From DASPXY01 sp038227745 (lineage in GTDB: Bacteria; Planctomycetota; Planctomycetia; Gemmatales; Gemmataceae), in NCBI GenBank assembly GCA_038227745.1, contig JBBRPS010000462.1, positions 1 through 8,357 of the forward strand: a stretch of DNA of 8,357 nt. Direction: 5' to 3'. The notes under the pieces are model-generated. The model had not been told where the DNA came from, did no database searches, and worked only from the letters and a program-made list of their open reading frames with translations. Each line of letters opens with the position of its first letter. The stretch's first letter is position 1. Made by a program: the position numbers and the translations under genes. Positions 1 to 5,120 of the stretch are shown here, one piece after another.

Positions 1-69
1 CCTGTAGCTGCCATACGCCACCCGAGGGCTGATCGTGATGGCCCGGTAGCGGTTTCGTGGGAGAGCGCG

Positions 70-408
70 ATGGCCTCGCAACGACAGGTATCCAAATCGG
101 ACTGCGGAACTGGCCCCGTCAAGGTGGGGGAGGCCACCTTCCCCGCGCGATGGACGTTTGACTATAGCCAGCTGTTGCAGGAAGCGAACGGCCAGTGCCT
201 CGAAGGGCCAAGGGCGGATTGCGTCTGGACCGTGACGGTCGACCTCGACAAACTCGGCCCGCACTTCCCCACCCTCGCTCACGGTCAGCAGACCACCGTG
301 CAGCTGGGGAACTGGCCACAGACGCTCGCCCACCTTCATTCCTCCTGGGCGGATGAGACGGGCGGCACGGTGACTTTCCGTTTCAGCAGCGAACCGCCCC
401 CTCTGTGA
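70..408 (+). CDS. Hypothetical protein, 112 aa, first gene of a probable kinase operon
   Basis: I do not recognise the family. The ATG at 70 is chosen because GGGAG at 59-63 lies 6 bases before it. The frame is open back to the window edge, so a longer, truncated gene is possible. The product has no signal peptide or membrane segment. Its middle part (about residues 50-105) alternates hydrophobic and polar residues (WTVTVDLDKL, TTVQLGNW, GTVTFRFS), which suggests a small beta-rich domain, and it has several Trp and three Cys. Third codon positions are mostly G/C, supporting real coding. Its stop codon overlaps the GTG of the next small ORF (GTGA at 405-408), which in turn overlaps the kinase start. 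It may therefore be co-translated with the kinase and be a partner or substrate; that is inference. Confidence 0.65.
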   Translation: MASQRQVSKSDCGTGPVKVGEATFPARWTFDYSQLLQEANGQCLEGPRADCVWTVTVDLDKLGPHFPTLAHGQQTTVQLGNWPQTLAHLHSSWADETGGTVTFRFSSEPPPL

Positions 409-533
409 TTCCCCTGCCCACCGAGTTTCTCCAGGCCCACCCGCTGCTGCCGAACGCTGGCGGGCCGGAGGCGATTCCGTACGATAGCCCACTCGCCTGT
501 CACCCCTCCTGGAACAGAGGGCCAGCGGCATGA
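405..533 (+). CDS. Candidate 42-aa small protein bridging two genes
   Basis: This short frame starts at GTG 405 and ends at TGA 531-533. It overlaps the upstream gene by GTGA and the kinase start by ATGA, the classic 4-base overlaps of translationally coupled genes. About three quarters of its codons end in G or C, as expected for coding DNA here. The peptide begins MIPLPTEFLQAHPLLPN, is rich in Pro (8 of 42), has one Cys and two Trp-free halves apart from a single Trp near the end, and has no membrane segment. No Shine-Dalgarno precedes the GTG, so expression would depend on coupling. Its function is unknown. The alternative is that this is simply a 121-base spacer. Confidence 0.45.
   Translation: MIPLPTEFLQAHPLLPNAGGPEAIPYDSPLACHPSWNRGPAA
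457..485 (+). promoter_or_regulatory. Weak candidate promoter for the kinase
   Basis: CTGGCG at 457-462 and TACGAT at 480-485 are separated by 17 bases, placing a start of transcription near 492, about 38 bases before the kinase ATG. The -10 is identical to that of the strong promoter at 3468-3496, but the -35 is poor. It lies inside the 42-codon ORF, so it would be an internal promoter if the operon reading is right. Confidence 0.22.
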
Positions 534-1627
534 CAACGACGATCTCGGAAAGGACTCCTTCCCGGTCGGGGGGCACGACGCCGACCGCGGGCGACGGGGA
601 ACTGCTCGCCCGCTACCGCGGCCTGGCCCGGGGCGACCGGATCGAGTGGGAGACGGCCTACCGCAAGGTGAAACTGCTGGGCAAGGGCGGCCAGGGGGTC
701 GTCTACCTGGCGGAGCGGCACGGCGCCGACGGCTTCACCCTGCCGGTGGCCCTCAAGGTCTTCTCCCCCGAGCCTTACCCCGACGAGGACGCCTACCGCC
801 GCGACATGGCCCGCATCGCGCGGGTCGCCGCCCGCGTGGCCCTCATTCAGCACGACAACCTCCTCGACGTCCACAACTTCATCGACCGGGGGGGAGTCCG
901 CGTCATGGAGATGGAGTGGCTCGACGGCTACGACGTCCGCGACCTCCTCTCGCAGCGGCTGCTCGACCTGACGCGGGCGAAGCTCAGCCCGGAGCGGCGG
1001 CGGTACGTCCAGGACGTCATCCTCGCGGAAGGCCCGTTCCAGCCGCGCCTCAAGCCGGGGGTCGCGATCCAGGTGCTGCGCGAGTGCCTGGCCGGGCTGG
1101 CGGCGCTGCACCGCGAGGGGGTGCTCCACGGCGACATCAAGCCGTCCAACATCATGGTGAAGCGCACGGGCAACGCCAAGCTGATCGACATCGGCTCGGC
1201 CACGGGGCCGGGCAGTCCCTCCCCCCGCCGCCTCTGGTCCCCCGCCTACGCCGCCCCCGAGGTGTTGCAAGGGGGCGCGAACACGCCGCAGTCCAACTTG
1301 GCCAGCCTGGGGTACGTGCTGGTCGAGATGCTCGCCGGGCAGTCGCCGTTCGAGGGCCTGACCAGTCGCGGAGAACTTCTGGAGGCGAAGGCCGACCTGG
1401 ACCGACGGCTGCCGGAACTGCTGCCGAGGGAAGTGAGCTGCAACGAGCTGCTGCTGTCCCTGTGCCGCCGGCTGGTCGCCGCCGCGCCGGAGCGCCGCTT
1501 CCGGTCCGCGGAGGTGGCGGACCTGGGGCGCAAGGGAGCGGCGGACTTCCACCGCCAACTCGTCAAGACCGACCTGGCCAGCGAGTATGAGAACGACCTC
1601 CGCGCCTGGCTGGAGCAGCTCGAGTGA
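530..1627 (+). CDS. Soluble non-RD Ser/Thr protein kinase
   Basis: A eukaryotic-like (Hanks-type) protein kinase of 365 aa, expected to transfer phosphate from ATP to Ser/Thr of partner proteins in the cytoplasm. Visible subdomains: glycine loop GKGGQGVVYLAE (51-62), VALK with catalytic Lys76, HGDIKPSNIM (200-209) with catalytic Asp202 and Asn207, DIG (220-222) for metal binding, SPAYAAPE (237-244), SLGYVLVEML (259-268) and Arg in APERRFRS (319-326). The catalytic Asp, Lys and Asn are all present, so it should be active. Oddities: HGD replaces HRD (a non-RD kinase), DIG replaces DFG, Asn256 stands where subdomain IX usually has Asp, and about 30 extra residues (roughly 142-175) sit before the catalytic loop. 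There is no membrane segment or sensor domain; the tail after about 330 is helical and charged. AGAGG at 516-520 is 9 bases before the ATG, whose ATGA overlaps the preceding small ORF. Confidence 0.93.
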   Translation: MTTTISERTPSRSGGTTPTAGDGELLARYRGLARGDRIEWETAYRKVKLLGKGGQGVVYLAERHGADGFTLPVALKVFSPEPYPDEDAYRRDMARIARVAARVALIQHDNLLDVHNFIDRGGVRVMEMEWLDGYDVRDLLSQRLLDLTRAKLSPERRRYVQDVILAEGPFQPRLKPGVAIQVLRECLAGLAALHREGVLHGDIKPSNIMVKRTGNAKLIDIGSATGPGSPSPRRLWSPAYAAPEVLQGGANTPQSNLASLGYVLVEMLAGQSPFEGLTSRGELLEAKADLDRRLPELLPREVSCNELLLSLCRRLVAAAPERRFRSAEVADLGRKGAADFHRQLVKTDLASEYENDLRAWLEQLE

Positions 1628-1657
1628 GCTCGCGGCGGTGAGACCCTGATTACGCTT

Positions 1658-1721
1658 AGAGGCCCTACTAAAGAACGTGGGGCAAGTTGCCAACTTGCCC
1701 CACGTTCTTTGTAGGGCCTCT
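1658..1721. repeat. 64-bp near-perfect palindrome (repeat type 1)
   Basis: Two 31-32 base arms are reverse complements; the left has one extra T (AGAGGCCCTACTAAAGAA against TTCTTTGTAGGGCCTCT). The centre is GTTG-C-CAAC with only one unpaired base. The inner core at 1676-1704 (CGTGGGG...CCCCACG) is shared with the palindrome at 2057-2099. It starts 30 bases after the kinase stop, so its RNA hairpin could end kinase transcripts, although there is no U-tract. It looks like a REP- or MITE-like intergenic element. Confidence 0.85.
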
Positions 1722-1760
1722 TATGGTCCAGAAGGGGAATGAAGTTTCAGGAGGGGAGGG

Positions 1761-1794
1761 GAAACGAAACGGGGTAGGCGGTTGCCTACCCCGT
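1761..1794 (-). terminator. Rho-independent terminator of the initiator tRNA
   Basis: On the minus strand an 11-bp perfect stem (ACGGGGTAGGC with GCCTACCCCGT, 1794-1784 and 1779-1769) with a 4-base loop is followed by the T-rich TTCGTTTC (1768-1761). It begins 12 bases after the tRNA 3' end, exactly where a terminator is expected. The stem is symmetrical, but on the plus strand no T-run follows, so the minus direction is favoured. Confidence 0.75.
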
Positions 1795-1806
1795 GGAGTC
1801 GTCGAG

Positions 1807-1878
1807 TTGCACGGGCAGGATTTGAACCTGCGACCTCAAGGTTATGAGCCTTGCGAGCTACCACTGCTCCACCGTGCG
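1807..1878 (-). tRNA. Initiator tRNA-fMet (anticodon CAT)
   Basis: A 72-base cloverleaf folds on the minus strand: acceptor CGCACGG/CCGTGCA, D stem GAGC/GCTC with a 7-base loop, anticodon stem CAAGG/CCTTG with loop CTCATAA, variable AGGTC, T stem GCAGG/CCTGC with loop TTCAAAT, discriminator A. The CAT anticodon alone could be elongator or Ile2. Here the unpaired C1-A72 at the end of the acceptor stem and the A11-U24 pair in the D stem are the hallmarks of the bacterial initiator. The usual three G-C pairs at 29-31/39-41 are not complete: the first is A-U. CCA is not encoded (CTC follows). It has its own promoter and terminator. Confidence 0.95.
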
Positions 1879-1890
1879 ATCAGTAAGAGT

Positions 1891-1919
1891 ATCCTACTCG
1901 ATAGCCGGGTCCACCGCAA
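1891..1919 (-). promoter_or_regulatory. Promoter of the initiator tRNA
   Basis: Reading the minus strand, TTGCGG (1919-1914) and TAGGAT (1896-1891) are 17 bases apart, and the tRNA begins 12 bases after the -10. The predicted transcription start is about 5 bases before the mature 5' end. The -10 lies within a small inverted repeat, GAGTA-GGA-TACTC. Spacing and position are good, the match to consensus moderate. Confidence 0.55.
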
Positions 1920-2135
1920 GGGCAAATAGAAAAGATTCTGGCGAAGATCGTCAGCCTCCCCGTCGCCCACCGCCTCCCGACCGTCTTGCTCCGCGACAAG
2001 ACCCCGGCGGTGCCGACGCCCGGCCGCATGAGCCGGGCCGCTGCAAAGGCTCCGGAGGGAGTCGTGGGGACGAGCTGCCAGCTTGTCCCCACGACTCTCC
2101 CCGAAACAGTGGCCGGGTCTGAACGGCTCCGCTCC
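1920..2135. other. Gap without a convincing gene
   Basis: Between the tRNA promoter and the promoter at 2136 I see no coding frame of its own. The frame of the 101-aa gene is open back to 1986, but it runs through the palindrome at 2057-2099 and lacks a ribosome binding site there, so that part is regarded as non-coding. Confidence 0.5.
2057..2099. repeat. 43-bp palindrome (repeat type 1, second copy)
   Basis: Arms around the centre base 2078 pair almost perfectly (GAGTCGTGGGGACGAGCTG with CAGCTTGTCCCCACGACTC, with one G-T pair, extended by two weaker pairs). The core at 2063-2093 matches the core of the palindrome at 1676-1704 except for an extra A/T pair and changes that occur in both arms. 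The two repeats are 340 bases apart and flank the tRNA gene. Its role is unknown; it could be a REP-like element. Confidence 0.85.
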
Positions 2136-2164
2136 TTGGCAACCACGGCGGCTTTTCATACTCT
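2136..2164 (+). promoter_or_regulatory. Candidate promoter of the small hypothetical operon
   Basis: TTGGCA (2136-2141) matches the -35 consensus at five of six positions. TACTCT (2159-2164) follows after 17 bases, a weaker -10. Transcription would start near 2171, giving a leader of about 28 bases before the GTG at 2199. Confidence 0.45.
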
Positions 2165-2198
2165 AACGGTATCAATCGCCAGCACAGAAAGGGACCCC

Positions 2199-2504
2199 GT
2201 GGCAAAGTCATCCTTCGTAAGCCTGAAGGCGCAATTCGACGACGCTTGCACGTCCCTGCGCGCCTTCACCCTCGGGCAGCGCGGCTCCACGCAGCGGGGC
2301 GGACTCGTCGCCGTCGAGCGCGTGAGTGACGTGTGCGACCGGCTGAAGAAACTCTTCACGTCCGGGCCGCACGCGGGGGAAGCTGCGGCCCTCGTGGTCT
2401 CGGGGCGTACGCGCGTCGCGGCCGCCGAGGCGCGCCTGGCCATCCTGCGGGGCAAGCGGCGCATGGGAGCAGGACTCCGCCATGACACTGCCGAAAAAAG
2501 ATGA
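2199..2504 (+). CDS. Hypothetical helical protein, 101 aa
   Basis: No family recognised. GTG 2199 is chosen: AGGGA at 2190-2194 stands 4 bases ahead and the promoter at 2136-2164 lies just upstream, while the in-frame extension to 1986 crosses a repeat. Codons end overwhelmingly in G or C. The protein starts MAKSSFVSLKAQFDDAC and appears mainly alpha-helical (residues 8-25, 37-55 and 60-87), with a strongly basic end (GKRRMGAGLRHD). Basic residues and helices would fit nucleic-acid or protein binding, but this is not evidence for either. The last 23 bases overlap the start of the next gene, so the two are probably translated together. Confidence 0.6.
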   Translation: MAKSSFVSLKAQFDDACTSLRAFTLGQRGSTQRGGLVAVERVSDVCDRLKKLFTSGPHAGEAAALVVSGRTRVAAAEARLAILRGKRRMGAGLRHDTAEKR

Positions 2505-2721
2505 GAAGGGCTATCTGGAGATCGCCCCGCGCGCCGACGGGTTTGCCGTCGTCGCCGCGAAGCAGCACGCCGCCGAACTGGCGGCGCTATTCCTGCAGTA
2601 CGGCGTCCGCTGCGAGCGCCGGGAGGGACCCGACGAAGATGAGTTGCGGTTCCCTGTCGGCGTGGACCGGGCCCAGGTGCAGGAAATCCTGGACGGGTAC
2701 AAGACCGCAAAGGGATCGTGA
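2482..2721 (+). CDS. Hypothetical small alpha/beta protein, 79 aa
   Basis: Not recognised. The start ATG 2482 has GCAGGA (2469-2474) 7 bases ahead and overlaps the previous gene by 23 bases. The predicted order is strand (YLEIAPRADGFAVVA, 11-25), helix (KQHAAELAALFLQYGV, 27-42), strand (ELRFPVGV), helix (RAQVQEILDGYKTA), a beta-alpha-beta-alpha pattern seen in many small regulatory folds. It has no signal peptide, membrane segment or metal motif. Its stop TGA overlaps a GTG that opens a further short ORF. Confidence 0.65.
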   Translation: MTLPKKDEKGYLEIAPRADGFAVVAAKQHAAELAALFLQYGVRCERREGPDEDELRFPVGVDRAQVQEILDGYKTAKGS

Positions 2722-2789
2722 CGGTCCGGACCGGAAACCGACGGCGCCGCTCCATCGACCTTTGGGACAAGGCGATCGAGTTCCTCTGA
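2718..2789 (+). CDS. Candidate 23-aa small protein, end of the operon
   Basis: GTG 2718 overlaps the preceding stop by the 4 bases GTGA, and 20 of 23 codons end in G or C. The peptide is MTVRTGNRRRRSIDLWDKAI followed by EFL: a basic front and an amphipathic helical end. AAAGGGA at 2709-2715 is too close to be an ideal ribosome binding site, so translation would rely on coupling. It ends 28 bases before the csrA stop on the opposite strand. At this length chance cannot be excluded. Confidence 0.3.
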   Translation: MTVRTGNRRRRSIDLWDKAIEFL

Positions 2790-2817
2790 CCGCTGTGGCC
2801 CCCTCTCGCCCCGATGC

Positions 2818-3012
2818 CTACCTTCGGATGACAGCCACCGCGGCGTCCGTGAACTCCTGCCGGCGCTCATGGACCTCTGCACGATCCACCCGGACCTCCG
2901 GGGGCGCGTCGATGCCGATGCGCACCTTGTCGCCCTTGATCCCCGCGATGGTCACGCGGATGGTGCCGTCGATGATGATCTCTTCGCCGATTTTACGGGT
3001 GAGTACGAGCAT
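2818..3012 (-). CDS. csrA: CsrA/RsmA carbon storage regulator, 64 aa
   Basis: CsrA is a dimeric RNA-binding protein that binds GGA motifs in hairpin loops of mRNA leaders, usually blocking ribosome access. The product starts MLVLTRKIGEEIIIDGTIRV and is full length for the family. Leu4 and Arg6 in the first strand and Arg44 (VDRAE), residues known to contact RNA in other CsrA proteins, are present. E. coli-like His43 is Asp. The C-terminal end (RRQEFTDAAVAVIRR) is a normal helical tail. GGAGGAA at 3025-3019 lies 6 bases before the ATG. The gene is monocistronic in this window: no flagellar gene or fliW, the common partners, is nearby. It is convergent with the small operon to its left. Confidence 0.97.
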   Translation of the reverse strand: MLVLTRKIGEEIIIDGTIRVTIAGIKGDKVRIGIDAPPEVRVDRAEVHERRQEFTDAAVAVIRR

Positions 3013-3055
3013 CTCGATTTCCTCCGTGAGAGAGTGGTGGGTCTTCGCTTCCTCC
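3013..3055 (-). promoter_or_regulatory. csrA ribosome binding site with a duplicated GGAGGAA
   Basis: Two identical GGAGGAA motifs occur on the minus strand at 3025-3019 (the actual Shine-Dalgarno) and 3055-3049, 30 bases apart. The proximal one is preceded by AC, giving ACGGA, which fits the ANGGA core bound by CsrA proteins. Binding of dimeric CsrA to both would block translation, as known for csrA autoregulation elsewhere. Binding itself is inferred. Confidence 0.45.
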
Positions 3056-3115
3056 TAAACGCAAACGGTAAACCGGAAAACGACCGCGGGCGGTGAATCC
3101 CTGCCTGGATGTGAA

Positions 3116-3156
3116 GCAAGCGCCTCGCAGCGTGGGGTTTGCGATGTCTTTTTTTT
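3116..3156 (+). terminator. Possible plus-strand terminator antisense to csrA leader
   Basis: GCAAGCGCC (3116-3124) can pair with GGGGTTTGC (3134-3142) with one mismatch and one G-T pair; 6 bases later comes a run of eight T (3149-3156). If functional it would end plus-strand transcripts that read through from the small operon, antisense to csrA. The spacing to the T-run is longer than ideal. Confidence 0.3.
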
Positions 3157-3361
3157 CGGGAGCCGGTGGCCCACCTCACGCCTCTCCTTGAACCCGTCCG
3201 TCCGTCTGGGGAAACGGGGAAAGCTGGGTCGGCTCCTCGATTGTACAGAAGTACCCTGCCCGGACCGGACGGGTGCTCGACGCTGCGCAGAGGCAGGAAC
3301 GCCGCTGCCCGCCCCGTCCCAATCGTCGCCACCGAGCACTAACGGGCCGAGAGGCACGACT

Positions 3362-3416
3362 TGTAGGGTGGGCACTGCCCACCGGTCGCTCCACGGTGGG
3401 CAGTGCCCACCCTACA
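3362..3416. repeat. 55-bp perfect nested palindrome (repeat type 2)
   Basis: Two 23-base arms (TGTAGGGTGGGCACTGCCCA plus CCG, and its exact reverse complement) surround a 9-base loop (3385-3393). Each arm is itself a palindrome: GGTGGGCA-C-TGCCCACC. When translated the repeat gives VGTAH/GGQCPPY-like peptides, which I recall at the ends of spurious planctomycete ORFs, so it is probably dispersed in such genomes. It lies 52 bases before the DUF1501 promoter. Confidence 0.88.
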
Positions 3417-3467
3417 GGTCGAGCCTGTCAGGATACTACCCTTCAACCTGTTCGGTGAACAAAATGA

Positions 3468-3496
3468 TTGACATGAGGTGTCCGTGATTTTACGAT
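3468..3496 (+). promoter_or_regulatory. Strong sigma-70 promoter of the DUF1501 gene
   Basis: A perfect -35 TTGACA (3468-3473), a 17-base spacer and TACGAT (3491-3496) as -10 make this the best promoter in the window. Transcription from about 3503 leaves a leader of about 160 bases before the ATG at 3666, long enough for leader control. No known riboswitch is recognised in it; a short hairpin (GCCGG/CCGGC) is present. Confidence 0.75.
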
Positions 3497-3665
3497 ACCT
3501 GGAACCTGCCCGCCCCATTGGGATCGCCGGCTGGGAAGAAACCCCGGCGTCCACGGACCTCGAACAAGACCCGCCCACCGCAACGAGCAAGTGACCCGCC
3601 CTGACGACCCTGGCACGATCCATCCGGACCAATTTCTCAAGGTAACGTTCAAAAAGGGGGAGACG

Positions 3666-4952
3666 ATGTTGAATCTCTTGGGCGCCCGCCAGCGCTTCTG
3701 TGACGGACTCACCCGCCGCAACTTCCTCAAGATTGGCGCGTTTGGCGCCGGCCTGGCGCTCTCGGACATACTGCGGGGGCGGGCGCAGGCCCATGCCGGC
3801 GCCGGTGCCAGGTCCACCAAGGCCGCCATCATGATTTACCTGCCCGGCGGCCCGTCGCACATGGACATGTACGACCTCAAGCCGGAAGCCCCCGCCGAGT
3901 ATCGCGGCGAGTTCCGGCCGATCGCCACCAATGTCCCCGGCGTCCGGATCTGCGAGCTGATGCCGCGGCAGGCCCGCATGTTCGACAAGCTGGCCGTCAT
4001 TCGCTCCCTCGTCTCCGTCGGTGAGCACTCGGACTCGGAGGTGATGACCGGCTACAGCGAGAACATCAACCGGACCGTCCATCACCCTTCGTTCGGCTCG
4101 GTGGTGTCCCGCCTTCGCGGCGACGCCCAGTCGGACATCCCGCCCTTTGTCAGCCTGCGCGGCCAGACGGTCGGTTGTGAACCCGGTTACCTCGGCGTCG
4201 CCAATCGCGCCTTCACGCCGGACGGCCCCGGCCTGTCGAACCTGAGCCTCAGCGGCGGCCTGACCCGGGAGCGTGCCGACGACCGTCGCGGCCTCTTGCA
4301 GCAGTTCGACAGCGTGCGCCGCGACATCGACGCCACCGGCACGATGCGCGGCCTGGACTCCTTCGCCACCCGCGCCTTCGACATGATCGCCTCCGGCGCG
4401 ACCCGGCGGGCGCTCGATCTGACCCGCGAAGATCCGCGCGTCCGCGACCGCTACCGCGGCATCGAGCAGTTCCTGACGGCCCGCCGCCTGATCGAGGCCG
4501 GCGTCGGCTGCGTCACCCTCGCCTACGGCGCCAGGGACACGCACTCCGAGAACTTCAGGCTCCTGCGCCGCCAGCTCCCCGAACTCGACCGGGGCATTGC
4601 CAACCTGATCCAGGACCTGCACGACCGGGGCATGGACCAGGATGTCGTCACCGTGGTCTGGGGCGAGTTCGGCCGGACGCCGCGCGTCGGGGACGTCACG
4701 CCGGACGGCCGCGGCCACTGGCCGAACGTCATGTCGGCCCTTGTCGCCGGCGGCGGTCTGAGGATGGGCCAGGCCATCGGCTCTTCCAACGCCCGTGGCG
4801 AGCTGCCGCGCGACCGCCGCTGCACCCCGTCGCAGGTGCTCAGCACGATCTACCGCGCGCTCGGGGTCGATCCCTCCGTCACCTTCCCGAACAACGCCGG
4901 TCGGCCGATGTACATCCTTGAGGATCGTGAGCCCATCACCGAGTTGCTGTAA
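3666..4952 (+). CDS. Tat-exported DUF1501 family protein
   Basis: A 428-aa member of DUF1501, a family abundant in planctomycetes, distantly related to sulfatase/alkaline phosphatase-type hydrolases and of uncertain function. The start ATG 3666 is chosen over the in-frame GTG 3591: GGGGGAG (3656-3662) lies just upstream, and the twin-arginine signal TRRNFLKIG (16-24), hydrophobic stretch and AQA (40-42) cleavage site then sit at the right distance. Family hallmarks: YLPGGPSHMDMYDLKPEAP (58-76), GEHSDSEVMTGY (119-130), DTHSENF (291-297), WGEFGRTPR (332-340) and GRGHWPNVMSALVAGGGLRM (348-367). It should act outside the cytoplasmic membrane after folded export. The usual DUF1549/DUF1553 cytochrome-type neighbour is absent; the gene stands alone under a strong promoter. 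Confidence 0.95.
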   Translation: MLNLLGARQRFCDGLTRRNFLKIGAFGAGLALSDILRGRAQAHAGAGARSTKAAIMIYLPGGPSHMDMYDLKPEAPAEYRGEFRPIATNVPGVRICELMPRQARMFDKLAVIRSLVSVGEHSDSEVMTGYSENINRTVHHPSFGSVVSRLRGDAQSDIPPFVSLRGQTVGCEPGYLGVANRAFTPDGPGLSNLSLSGGLTRERADDRRGLLQQFDSVRRDIDATGTMRGLDSFATRAFDMIASGATRRALDLTREDPRVRDRYRGIEQFLTARRLIEAGVGCVTLAYGARDTHSENFRLLRRQLPELDRGIANLIQDLHDRGMDQDVVTVVWGEFGRTPRVGDVTPDGRGHWPNVMSALVAGGGLRMGQAIGSSNARGELPRDRRCTPSQVLSTIYRALGVDPSVTFPNNAGRPMYILEDREPITELL

Positions 4953-4965
4953 CCAGCGGCGCGAG

Positions 4966-4998
4966 CGCGCCCGGTTCTCCTCGTGAGAACCGGGCGCG
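4966..4998 (+). terminator. Hairpin after the DUF1501 gene
   Basis: A perfect 14-bp GC-rich stem (CGCGCCCGGTTCTC with GAGAACCGGGCGCG) with the loop CTCGT begins 13 bases after the stop. No U-tract follows, so it may act as a pause or 3'-end protecting structure rather than a standard intrinsic terminator. Being symmetrical, it could also serve the convergent sigma gene. Confidence 0.5.
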
Positions 4999-5037
4999 TT
5001 CCACAGCGCAGTTTGCAGCCGGGTGGAGCGGTTCGTA

Positions 5038-5098
5038 GCCGACTCGCTCCGCGAGTCGGGAGGCCGCCCCTCCGAACCGACTCGCGGAGCGAGTCGGC
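5038..5098. repeat. 61-bp palindrome made of three hairpins (repeat type 3)
   Basis: Two 22-base exact inverted arms (5038-5059 and 5077-5098) each fold on themselves: CCGACTCGC-TCC-GCGAGTCGG and its complement. The 17-base middle also pairs (GGGAGG with CCCTCC, 5058-5063/5068-5073), overlapping the arm ends. It lies between convergent genes, 22 bases from the sigma stop. It may end transcription from both sides or be a dispersed REP-like element. Confidence 0.85.
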
Positions 5099-5120
5099 CA
5101 CGAGCCTGGGGCATCGTGCC

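Larger units (their letters stand above)
3056..3467. other. Intergenic region between csrA and the DUF1501 promoter
   Basis: No frame here has a start, ribosome binding site and family resemblance. It holds a hairpin with a T8 tract (3116-3156), a possible lone -10 on the minus strand (TACAAT, 3245-3240) and a perfect nested palindrome (3362-3416). Confidence 0.6.

Noticed and set aside
500..1693. Long minus-strand open frame opposite the kinase (397 codons)
   Set aside because: Its composition (His/Arg/Val/Gln rich, no motif) is that of an antisense shadow of a GC-rich gene; the plus frame has clear kinase motifs.
2722..2733. 12-base palindrome CGGTCCGGACCG as an operator
   Set aside because: It lies inside the candidate small ORF, far from any promoter, and short GC palindromes are common in this composition.
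3240..3245. TACAAT on the minus strand as a csrA promoter
   Set aside because: The -10 is good but no acceptable -35 is found at 16-18 bases, and it is about 230 bases from the gene.
3591..3665. In-frame GTG upstream of the DUF1501 start
   Set aside because: No ribosome binding site, and it would push the twin-arginine motif about 40 residues from the N-terminus.
3339..5114. Long minus-strand open frame opposite DUF1501 (591 codons)
   Set aside because: It runs through the palindromes at 3362-3416 and 5038-5098 and has no domain; the opposite strand encodes a clear DUF1501 protein.
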